This document shows, one piece after another, positions 43,891-52,167 of a stretch of DNA of 64,000 nt. This DNA is from Mesorhizobium sp. L-8-3 (GTDB taxonomy: Bacteria > Pseudomonadota > Alphaproteobacteria > Rhizobiales > Rhizobiaceae), in NCBI RefSeq assembly GCF_016756615.1, contig NZ_AP023262.1:6635501-6699500 (forward strand), written 5' to 3'. The translations under genes and the position numbers were made by a program. The first letter of the stretch is position 1. The number at the start of each line of letters is the position of its first letter. The notes beneath the pieces are model-generated. The model had not been told where the DNA came from and did no database searches. It saw only the letters and a program-made list of their open reading frames with translations.

Positions 43891-44640
43891 ATGACCCTCA
43901 TCACAGGCCATCGCGGCGCCCGCAATCTGTGGCCGGAAAATTCCCTCACCGGATTCCGCAACGTGCTCGACATCGGCGTGGACGCCATAGAGTTCGACGT
44001 TCACCTGACGCGCGCCGGCGAGCTCGTCGTCATCCACGATGCGACGCTCGACCGGACAGCGGAAGGCTCAGGCCCCGTGCGGGACCTGACACCGGAGGCG
44101 CGCTCGGCCACCAGGCTCAAGGAGACCGACGAAGCCCTGCCGACATTGGCGGACGTGCTGGCCGTGCTGGCGCGCAAGGACGGGCCGCGGCTGCATGTCG
44201 AAATCAAGATCGACGAGACGGGAACCCCTTATCCGGGGATCGCGGCGCGGGTGGCCGCGGAGCTCGAGCGCTTCGGCGTGGCCGGCAGGTGCCACCTGAC
44301 CTCCTTCGACACCTCCGTGCTTGAGGATTGCCGCCGCCACGCGCCCAACGTCGCGCGGCTGGTTTCGGTCAACGCGGCCTGGGCCGAACGGCAGGGCGGT
44401 CTTTCCGCATTCCTCGATCGCGTCGATGCCCTCGCCGAGATCGTCGCCGTCCATCACGAGCTGATGGAGGCGGAGTGGGAACCGATCCGGGCAAGGCTGC
44501 CGCTGGAGCGGCTCTGCGTCTGGACACTCAACGACGAGGCGGCAATCGGGCACTGGCTGGAGCGCGGCATCGGGCATCTGACCACGGATCGCCCCGACCT
44601 CGCTCTCGCCCTGCGCGCGGCCGCAATCGCGCATCGCTGA
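43891..44640 (+). CDS. Glycerophosphodiester phosphodiesterase family protein
   Basis: A 249-residue TIM-barrel enzyme. The catalytic His/Arg are in GHRGARNLWPENSL (about 6-8). The metal residues are in EFDVHLTRAGELVVIHDATLDRT (in parts: ExD about 35, HD about 50), with HVEIK at about 97. It hydrolyses a phosphodiester to an alcohol and a phosphomonoester. Its lack of a signal peptide means the substrate is imported intact. The equivalent in agrocinopine use is AccF. It lies 8 bp after the permease. Confidence 0.92.
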   Translation: MTLITGHRGARNLWPENSLTGFRNVLDIGVDAIEFDVHLTRAGELVVIHDATLDRTAEGSGPVRDLTPEARSATRLKETDEALPTLADVLAVLARKDGPRLHVEIKIDETGTPYPGIAARVAAELERFGVAGRCHLTSFDTSVLEDCRRHAPNVARLVSVNAAWAERQGGLSAFLDRVDALAEIVAVHHELMEAEWEPIRARLPLERLCVWTLNDEAAIGHWLERGIGHLTTDRPDLALALRAAAIAHR

Positions 44641-44662
44641 ACACATCAAAGGGAAACTGTCC

Positions 44663-45577
44663 CTGTCCAACATCATCGCCACGGGCTTCAATTCGGGTTC
44701 GACCGACGGCGAACTCTTCAGCCTCGAGGCAGACCTTCGCCGCCTCGCCGACATTGGCGTCGATACGGTCGAGCTCGGGTTGACCAGCGTCGATCTCATC
44801 GCGGGTGGGCGCGTCGTCGAGGAAAGGGCGCAAAGGCTGCAGGCGATCACCCGCCAGATGCCCTTCCGCTACACCGTGCATGGCCTCGTCTCCTCGAATT
44901 TCATGGATCCCGCGACGGTGCGCTATCAGCTCGATGCCGCGAAGGCGCTCATCGAGGTCTGCGACCGGATCGATGCGCGCATCATCGTGCAGCATGGCGG
45001 GCATCTGCGCGCGGACCAGGTCATCGACCGCGCGGGCGCGGACCGGCGCGAGCGCGAAGCGCTTTTCGAGCTTGCGGAGTTTGCGCAGCGCTACGGCGTG
45101 CGGATCGCGCTGGAGAACATCTTCACCACCGAGCCGGGACAATACCGCCAGACGCCGGCAGAAGTCGCGGCCACGGTCAAGGCGGTCGGTCATGCCAACC
45201 TCGTCGCGCTGATCGACTTCAGCCACGCCTATATCGAATCCAGCTATCGCGGGCTCGACTTCCGCGAAGAGCTGCGCGCGATGGCGCCGGTGGCGGGCCA
45301 CCTCCACGTGCACGATTCCTTCGGCCGGCCGCAGGCCTTCTACAAGCCCTTCCACCCGCAGGAACTGACCGCCATGGGCGTCGGCGACCTGCATATGCCG
45401 CTCGGTTGGGGCGACATGGACTGGGACGGTATCTTCAGCGAGCTGGAGTTCCTGCCCGATACGGTGCTGATGATGGAGATCGGGCCTCGCTACCGCAGCG
45501 AGCAGCCGGCAAGCCTCGAAAGGGCGCGCCGGCTGATGGCGCTCAATGCCGGCCGCCGGCAGATCGCGGCCGAGTGA
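44663..45577 (+). CDS. Xylose-isomerase-like TIM barrel protein (sugar phosphate isomerase/epimerase)
   Basis: A 304-residue protein of the COG1082 family. Metal-site residues fit LENIFTTEPGQYRQTPAE (Glu about 151), DFSHAYIESS (Asp/His about 185), HLHVHDSF and MMEIGPRY (late Glu). No ATG, GTG or TTG lies in frame where homology begins. A CTG at 44663, nine bases after an AAAGGGA box, would give MSNIIATGFNSGS. It is the last gene of the uptake locus and probably converts the freed sugar or polyol. Confidence 0.85.
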   Translation: MSNIIATGFNSGSTDGELFSLEADLRRLADIGVDTVELGLTSVDLIAGGRVVEERAQRLQAITRQMPFRYTVHGLVSSNFMDPATVRYQLDAAKALIEVCDRIDARIIVQHGGHLRADQVIDRAGADRREREALFELAEFAQRYGVRIALENIFTTEPGQYRQTPAEVAATVKAVGHANLVALIDFSHAYIESSYRGLDFREELRAMAPVAGHLHVHDSFGRPQAFYKPFHPQELTAMGVGDLHMPLGWGDMDWDGIFSELEFLPDTVLMMEIGPRYRSEQPASLERARRLMALNAGRRQIAAE

Positions 45578-45672
45578 CGAAAACCCGGGGAGCTGCAACA
45601 CCCCATGTCGCTAGCCCGGCGCGGCTTTCCGCCGGCCCAGACATCAATGGCCTGGATGCCGAAACATCCGGG

Positions 45673-45699
45673 CCAACGGTCGATCCCGTCGACCGTTGG
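45673..45699 (-). terminator. Hairpin at the 3' end of the TetR gene
   Basis: CCAACGGTCGA (45673-45683), loop TCCCG, TCGACCGTTGG (45689-45699): an 11-bp perfect stem ending 2 bp from the TetR stop. It lies between convergent genes and could serve as a transcript end for either strand; no T run is present. Confidence 0.5.
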
Positions 45700-45701
45700 C
45701 A

Positions 45702-46424
45702 TCAGCCATCCGACGCGAGAAACGCCCGGGCAAAACCCGGCTGCGCCGCCTCGATCGTGCCGTCGGGCAGCCTGAGCAGCCGGTCGAAAGCGATCCCGTA
45801 AAGCCGCATCCGCTCCTCGAGCATCGCCACCGCGGCGTCGACATTCCCCCGCTCGGCCTCGAGCATTGCCTGATACATCACATCCCGGAAGATCAGCCTC
45901 AGATGCAGGAGCATCTCCGCAAAGGCCTCCGGATCGGGCACGTCGAAGGTCCCCTCCTCGCTGCCTTTCCTCAGGAGATCGGCGAGCATCGGCCTGGCGA
46001 GTTCCCTGCCCGCCTGGTCGATGCGATGGAAGAGCACGATGTTCTCCGGCCGGAAGAGGACCGAGAAGGTCTTCCTGAGCTGCGGAGCGAGCTCGACGTT
46101 CAGCCGCCGCGATCCTGAGAAGAGCGCATTGATCCTGCCGATGGCGTCGAGCGACGGGTCATCGAGCATGGGCTGCAGCTCTGCCAGGCTGTCGCGGGCC
46201 AGCCTCGCGGCAAGCGCCTCCAGCAGGGCCTCCTTCGACGCGAAGTAGTGATAGAACGCCCCCTTCGACAGGCTGGTCTCGCGGATGATGTCGTTGACCG
46301 TGGTATTTTCGTAGCCGTGCTCGAAAAAGAGGCGCTGGGCGCAATCGAGCAGCTCGGCGGCGCGCGTCTCGGGCGATTTTCTCACGCGTGGCAAGGTCGG
46401 GCCTCCTGGCGGGGCGGTTCCCAT
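45702..46424 (-). CDS. TetR family transcriptional regulator
   Basis: A 240-residue protein. The helix-turn-helix is NTTVNDIIRETSLSKGAFYHYFASKEALLEAL (in parts, about 41-72). The C-terminal ligand domain is helical. It is divergent from an exporter operon, with a perfect 17-bp palindrome in the gap. It is the likely repressor of that operon. Confidence 0.93.
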   Translation of the reverse strand: MGTAPPGGPTLPRVRKSPETRAAELLDCAQRLFFEHGYENTTVNDIIRETSLSKGAFYHYFASKEALLEALAARLARDSLAELQPMLDDPSLDAIGRINALFSGSRRLNVELAPQLRKTFSVLFRPENIVLFHRIDQAGRELARPMLADLLRKGSEEGTFDVPDPEAFAEMLLHLRLIFRDVMYQAMLEAERGNVDAAVAMLEERMRLYGIAFDRLLRLPDGTIEAAQPGFARAFLASDG

Positions 46425-46461
46425 ACAGAGAGCACGAAGATTTCATTTATGCAACTTTTAT

Positions 46462-46478
46462 AGACCGACGGTCGGTCT
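46462..46478. promoter_or_regulatory. TetR operator upstream of the exporter operon
   Basis: AGACCGAC-G-GTCGGTCT is a perfect palindrome between the divergent TetR and adaptor genes, 23 bp before the adaptor ATG. Sequences of this AGACCGNCGGTCT kind are known TetR-family operators of efflux genes. Confidence 0.8.
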
Positions 46479-46500
46479 GGTGCTATAGGTTCCCGCGCCC

Positions 46501-47535
46501 ATGCGTCCTTTCCGGGAACATTTCATGCGTCTGACACGCTGGATTGTCGGCATTGCCCTGGTCGCGGCGGCGACGGGATCCGTCGCCTGGTATGTCTCGC
46601 GGCCGGCGACGGTCTCGGTGATGTCGCCGGCAAGGGGCGACGCGGCGGAAATCGTCTATGCGAGCGGTTCGGTCGAGCCGGAGACCTGGGCCAAGGTGAC
46701 CCCCGTGGTCCGCGAAAGGATCGTCGAGCAATGCAATTGCGAAGGCTCGAGGGTCGCGCAAGGCGATGTGCTCGCCCGTCTCGACGACAGCGAAGCCCGC
46801 GCCGTGCTTGGCGAGTTGAAAGCGCGGGAGGCTCTCGCGCGCAAGGAGTTCGAGCGCCTGTCGGTGCTCGCGGAGAAGAACGCGGCGAGCCTGCAGGCAC
46901 TCGAGCGGGCGCAAAGCGAACTCGGTCAGGCGGAAGCGCTGGTGGCAGGCCGCGAGGCGCGGCTTGAAACCTACATCTTGCGCGCGCCGCTTTCAGGCAT
47001 CGTGCTGAGGCAGGACGGCGAGGTGGGCGAGGTCGCCGAACTCGGCACCGGGCTGTTCTGGGTCGGCGAGCCGAAGCCGCTGCTCGTGGTCGCGGAAGTC
47101 AACGAGGAGGATATCCCGCGCGTCAAGGTCGGACAGCGCGCTTTGCTCAAGGCCGATGCCTTCCCCGGCCGGATACTGGAGGCCGAGGTCGACAGCATCA
47201 CGCCCATGGGCGATCCGGTGACCAAGACCTATCGCGTCCGCTTCCGCCTGCCCAACGACACGCCGCTCCGGATCGGCATGTCGACGGATGTGAATATCGT
47301 CATCCGCGTCGCGAAGAACGCCCTGCTGGTTCCCTCAGTCGCCGTCGAAGGAAACCATGTCTTCGTGGTCGAGGGGGACAGGGCATCGCGGCGCGAAATC
47401 CGCGCCGGCATCCGCGGCACCAGCGGCATCGAGGTCCTGTCCGGCGTTGACGAGTCGTCCCGCATCGTCTCGCCCTATCCGGCCGAACTCGACAACGGCG
47501 CCCGCGTGGCCATATCTGTCTCACGGGAGGAGTGA
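46501..47535 (+). CDS. Periplasmic adaptor (membrane fusion) protein of an ABC exporter
   Basis: A 344-residue HlyD/MacA-type protein. A signal-anchor (LTRWIVGIALVAAATGSVAWYV) is followed by a split lipoyl domain and a coiled-coil hairpin (AVLGELKAREALARKEFERL to about residue 155). Beta-barrel (RVKVGQRALLKADAFPGRI) and membrane-proximal domains follow. An ATG eight codons in is an alternative start. It links the FtsX-type permease downstream to the outer envelope; the hairpin looks short for contact with a TolC channel. Confidence 0.9.
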   Translation: MRPFREHFMRLTRWIVGIALVAAATGSVAWYVSRPATVSVMSPARGDAAEIVYASGSVEPETWAKVTPVVRERIVEQCNCEGSRVAQGDVLARLDDSEARAVLGELKAREALARKEFERLSVLAEKNAASLQALERAQSELGQAEALVAGREARLETYILRAPLSGIVLRQDGEVGEVAELGTGLFWVGEPKPLLVVAEVNEEDIPRVKVGQRALLKADAFPGRILEAEVDSITPMGDPVTKTYRVRFRLPNDTPLRIGMSTDVNIVIRVAKNALLVPSVAVEGNHVFVVEGDRASRREIRAGIRGTSGIEVLSGVDESSRIVSPYPAELDNGARVAISVSREE

Positions 47536-47538
47536 GAC

Positions 47539-48776
47539 ATGCCGCTCATCCTCGATATCGCCTTCACGCATATCGCCGGCCGTGGCCGCCAGACGGTCGT
47601 GGCCGTGCTCGGGGTCGCGGTGGGCGTCGGTTTCTCCATCGCCATGGCGGCGCTGATGCAGGGCGGGCAGGACGATTTCGTCAGGCAACTCGTCGACACC
47701 ATGCCCCATGTCGACATCACCGACGAACAGCGCACCGCCCGGCGCCAGCCGGCGGAGGATGTCTTCGCGACCGTTGCCATCTCCGGCTTGAGGCCACGCG
47801 ACGACCGCCGCGGCATCATCAATCCCACGGCCGCGAGCGCCTGGCTCGAGAGCTGGCTTCCGGGACGGTTCGCCGAGAGCCTCAGGACCCAGGCCGTGAT
47901 CCGTTACTCCAGCCGCGAAGTCGGCGCCGCGGTCATCGGCGTCGACCCCGAGCGCGAGCCCGGAGTGTCGCCGATCGTGGAGGACTTCGTGGAAGGCAGC
48001 TTTGCCGCGCTTACCGCAGGCGGCAACAATGTGCTCGTCGGCGACACCATGGCGGTCCGGCTCGGCGCAGAACTCGGCGACACGATCAGCGCGGTCTCCT
48101 CCGAAGGGCTGACGCGCAACTTCAAGATCGCCGGCCTGTTTCATACCGGCACCACAGCGCGCGACGAGGGCGAGGCCTACATCCTGCTCAAGAACGCCCA
48201 GATACTCTCGGGCAGGCCGAATGCCATCAACGAGATCCGCATCAAGCTCGACGACCCCAACCTCGCCCCGACGGTGGCGCATCGGGCCGAAGCAGAGCTC
48301 GGCTACAAGGCCGTGGCCTGGCAGGAGGCGAACGAATCCATCCTCGAGGCGCTCGTCGTGCGCAACGTCATCATGTACACCGTCGTCGGCGCGATCATGC
48401 TGGTCGCGGGTTTCGGCATCTTCAACATCATCTCCACCATCACCCATGAGAAGGCGCGCGACATCGCCATCATGAAGTCTCTCGGCTTCCCGGAGAGCGA
48501 CATGCGCCGGCTGTTCCTGCTGGAGGGCATGGCGATCGGCGCGGCAGGCTCGGCGCTCGGCTGGCTGCTGGGCTTTTCGATGACCTACGCGCTGTCGCAA
48601 GTGCGCTTCGAGATCGCGGCGACCGGCCAGGAAATGACGCGCCTGCCGATCGCCTGGAGCATGCTTCACTATGCCATCGCCTCGTCCTTCGCGCTGGGCT
48701 CCGCCGCGGTGGCGGGATACCTGCCCGCGCGGCGCGCGGCGCGGCAGAACCCGGTCGATATCATCAGGGGCGCGAC

Positions 48777-48780
<4 letters not shown>
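47539..48780 (+). CDS. ABC exporter permease, FtsX/MacB type
   Basis: A 413-residue permease. One span near the N-terminus (QTVVAVLGVAVGVGFSIAMAALMQ) is followed by a large periplasmic MacB-like core (about 45-270) and three C-terminal spans (MYTVVGAIMLVAGFGIFNII, LEGMAIGAAGSALGWLLGF, and IASSFALGSAAVAGYL). It is of LolCE/MacB mechanism, moving lipophilic or peptide cargo from the inner membrane. It overlaps the ATPase gene by 4 bp. Confidence 0.92.
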
Positions 48781-49460
<680 letters not shown>

Positions 49461-49500
49461 CGCCAGTCGATGAAGGCGCGCTCCGGATGGGGCGGACGAC

Positions 49501-49854
49501 CTATCGAAGATGCGTAAGCACGTTGAGCAGCTTGCCGGTCGGGTCGGAAACGAAGAAACGTCTGACGCCCCAGGGTTCGTCCGTCAATTCGTAGACCACC
49601 CTGGCGGCGATCTCGTTCGCGCGGCGATATACCCCGTCCACATCGTCGACCTCGATCGACAGATCCGGCACAGGGGTGCCTGAGCCGCCCTCGCTGGCGA
49701 TGCTGACCTGAGGGGTGGTTGTTTCGCCTGATGCCAGCGTCACGAGCCAGCCGTGGTCCATGACGGCATCGAGCCCGAACAGGTCGGAATAGAACTTCCT
49801 GACTTCAGCAACACTGTCCGTTGCGATGATCGGCATGATGCGCAGCACGGTCAT
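49501..49854 (-). CDS. VOC-family (glyoxalase-like) protein
   Basis: A 117-residue single-domain VOC protein: VLRIMPIIATDSVAEVRKFYSDLFGLDAVMDHGWLV (in parts) and VDDVDGVYRRANEIAARVVYELTDEPWGVRRFFVSDPTGKLLNVL (in parts). Its ATG overlaps the stop of an upstream decayed VOC fragment (ATGA). Function may be binding or resistance rather than catalysis. Confidence 0.88.
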   Translation of the reverse strand: MTVLRIMPIIATDSVAEVRKFYSDLFGLDAVMDHGWLVTLASGETTTPQVSIASEGGSGTPVPDLSIEVDDVDGVYRRANEIAARVVYELTDEPWGVRRFFVSDPTGKLLNVLTHLR

Positions 49855-49916
49855 TGCGCCATCCTCCGGCTCAGGATCCAAAGATGTCCGAACGGGTCAC
49901 GAATACGACCCTCGCG
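49851..49916 (-). pseudogene. C-terminal scrap of a second VOC (PhnB-like) gene
   Basis: The frame ending at 49851 reads REGRIRDPFGHLWILSRR, the hallmark C-terminus of PhnB-like VOC proteins. Upstream in the same frame the sequence is no longer recognisable, so only about 20 codons survive. Its stop overlaps the start of the intact VOC gene, a former operon arrangement. The gap 49917-50155 has no other gene. Confidence 0.65.
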
Positions 49917-50155
49917 TTTTGCGCTGTCCCTGATCGAAGTGACGGGAAAGACGGCTGTAGGAACTGGGGGCGATGACATCATGATCTCCTGGGCGCGGCA
50001 TGGGATGACTGCAGCCCGTCGCGTCGAAAAGGTTTCGGACGACAAGCTGCAGGCTCCTGATTTGGCGAATGTCCTTTCCCCGAAACCGCCGAACACTTTC
50101 GGGAGACACGCTTCAGGCATAGCTGCCCGCAGCGGACAACGTCTTGAACAAAAAG

Positions 50156-50947
50156 CTAAGAGGCCCGATCCAATACGTGCCCGACATAGGGCCGAACGCT
50201 CGCACGCAGGCGGCCAGGCGTCATCGATGCAAAATGCTCGACCTCTCGCGTCATGTGCGACTGATCCGAGAACCGCGCCTCATATGCCACATCAGACAGG
50301 GAGGCCGCCGGCGACAGCCGGCCGAGCGCGATCCGAAACCTCTCGATCCTGAGATAGCGCTTCGGCGTGAGGCCGACATTCATGACGAAAAGTCTTCTGA
50401 AGACGTGGGCCGAGAGCCCCAACTCTTCGCAGACATCCTTTATGGCCGCCCCTGACCTGAGACGCTCGATCCCCCTGTTCAGCACCAGCATTGCCGAAAT
50501 ATCGACAATCCGCTTTTCGATTTCGCTTTCGAGCAGTTCGAGCCTGGCATGGTGGGTCTCGACGTCCCGGAGACGATCCGTGAGCCGAGCGGCCTCTGCG
50601 CCCCAGAACCGCGCGAGGTCGATCACGCGGTCGGTTGTGTCCTGGATCGATCCAAAAAGCGGACCGGCTCCGCCGGGCTGGAAGCTCGCCCCGCACAGGG
50701 AAATCTGGGGTCTGCGCGAAATGCGGCGAGGCAAGGTCGAAGGGCCTTGCAGCACGTGCAACGGGCGTAGACTCGGGTCCTGCGGATCATTTTCGCCGAG
50801 CGGGATTCCCGAAAGGCTGAAAATGATCTGGGCCCGCCCCGAGGGCAAGACCGTCTCGTATCCATCCGCCGTTGCGTCCGAAACGCACCAGAGCCGGTCC
50901 ACGATCAGCCTCGTTGTCTCTTTGTCGGGTTCGCGAGCCGTCAGCAT
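50156..50947 (-). CDS. AraC family transcriptional regulator
   Basis: A 263-residue protein. The N-terminal half is a DUF6597-like sensor (DGYETVLPSGRAQIIFSLSG, CGASFQPGGAGPLFG). A C-terminal AraC domain follows (AIKDVCEELGLSAHVFRRLFVMNVGLTPKRYLRIERFR in parts, SLSDVAYEARFSDQSHMTREVEHF). The start MLTAREPDKETTRL was chosen by homology. It lies upstream of the VOC genes on the same strand and may regulate them. Confidence 0.88.
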   Translation of the reverse strand: MLTAREPDKETTRLIVDRLWCVSDATADGYETVLPSGRAQIIFSLSGIPLGENDPQDPSLRPLHVLQGPSTLPRRISRRPQISLCGASFQPGGAGPLFGSIQDTTDRVIDLARFWGAEAARLTDRLRDVETHHARLELLESEIEKRIVDISAMLVLNRGIERLRSGAAIKDVCEELGLSAHVFRRLFVMNVGLTPKRYLRIERFRIALGRLSPAASLSDVAYEARFSDQSHMTREVEHFASMTPGRLRASVRPYVGHVLDRAS

Positions 50948-51107
50948 GGAATTCCGCCGGTCGGATCTGTCTTCGTCCGGTATGATCCTAGCATCCTGCC
51001 GGCGACGGCGAGAATGCAATAACGATACGTCCCAGTCACAAGCGGCCCTGCGGCGCAGCATCGCCGTCCAGTGCCCTGCCCGGCGTTCCGGTACCAGCAG
51101 CCGTCGC

Positions 51108-52154
51108 TCAAAGCGTGGCCAGCCGGGAATTGGACACGGCGTTCGCATAGGCCCGGCGCAGCGTCAGCTTCTCTTCCAGCGCGGCGATGATCGCTGCGGC
51201 GAAATCCGTCTTGTACATCGCGCTGGCTCGGGCCAGGCCACCCGGCGTGAAGACATTGATCTCGAGCAGCTTGTCGCCGACGAGATCGAGCCCGACAAGA
51301 AACATGCCGTCGCTCACCAATTTCGGCCGCACCAGTTCGGCGATGGCGAGCATCTTGTCCGTCACCTTGATCTTGCGCGCGGTTCCGGCAGCGTGGATGT
51401 TGGAGCGAAGGTCGCCCTTGGCCGGCACGCGGCGAAAGGCAGCATAGTTGCCGTCGCGCTCCAGAGGCCGGCCATTCATCAGGAACAGACGCACATCGCC
51501 GGACTTCGCCTCCGGAATATAGGCCTGCGCGACCAGATAGCCGTCGCCGCTGGCCGCCTCGAAGATCTGGTTGAGGTTGGAATCGTCAGGTTTGGCGATT
51601 TTGAAGACATTCTTGCCGCCCGAACCCTGGAGGGGCTTGACGATGCAGCCCCTTGGCTGCTTGTCGATGAATGCGCGGATCTCGGCGACGCTGCGCGATA
51701 TCAGCGTTGGCGGTCTGATGGCTTCGGGGAAGGCCTGGAGATAGAGCTTGTTCTGCGCCTGCTCCAGGCCATCCGGATCGTTGACCACCACCACGCCGCG
51801 CTCGGCCGCCAACCGCCCGAACATCAGGCCCGCATTGGCGGCCCAGGGCCGGTTGCTTGCGTCGAGCGACGGATCGTTGCGCAGGAACAGAATGTCGATA
51901 TCGCTTGTCGCGAAGGTCTTCTTCTGGGTCGCCGCCTCCTGCAGCGCGGCGTGCAGCTTTTCGACGGCCTTGTAGGGAGCGCTCGGCAGGACCACGACAC
52001 TGACCGCCAGGCTATCGTCCGGCCGCAAGATGAAGTCGCCTGGCTCGACATAGACGACCGAATGCCCGCGCTGGGCCGCCGTCAGCGCCAGCGTCGTCGT
52101 AGTGTAGCCGGATGTCTCGCTCTCCACGGAATTGACAAAGAACGCAATGCGCAT
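51108..52154 (-). CDS. ATP-grasp ligase, glutathione-synthetase-like
   Basis: A 348-residue protein. The N-terminal domain is MRIAFFVNSVESETSGYTT. An ATP-grasp core follows, with CIVKPLQGSGGKNVFKI (nucleotide loop, about 155), AQAYIPEAKSGDVRLFLMNG and the Mg-binding LEINVFTPGG near 305, as in GshB. ATP-grasp enzymes join a carboxylate to an amine; tubulin-tyrosine ligase and RimK share the fold. It is the last gene of a three-gene operon, 13 bp after the QEGLA-peptidase gene, so its substrate is probably tied to that peptidase. Confidence 0.87.
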   Translation of the reverse strand: MRIAFFVNSVESETSGYTTTTLALTAAQRGHSVVYVEPGDFILRPDDSLAVSVVVLPSAPYKAVEKLHAALQEAATQKKTFATSDIDILFLRNDPSLDASNRPWAANAGLMFGRLAAERGVVVVNDPDGLEQAQNKLYLQAFPEAIRPPTLISRSVAEIRAFIDKQPRGCIVKPLQGSGGKNVFKIAKPDDSNLNQIFEAASGDGYLVAQAYIPEAKSGDVRLFLMNGRPLERDGNYAAFRRVPAKGDLRSNIHAAGTARKIKVTDKMLAIAELVRPKLVSDGMFLVGLDLVGDKLLEINVFTPGGLARASAMYKTDFAAAIIAALEEKLTLRRAYANAVSNSRLATL

Positions 52155-52167
52155 CGAGGACCTCCGG

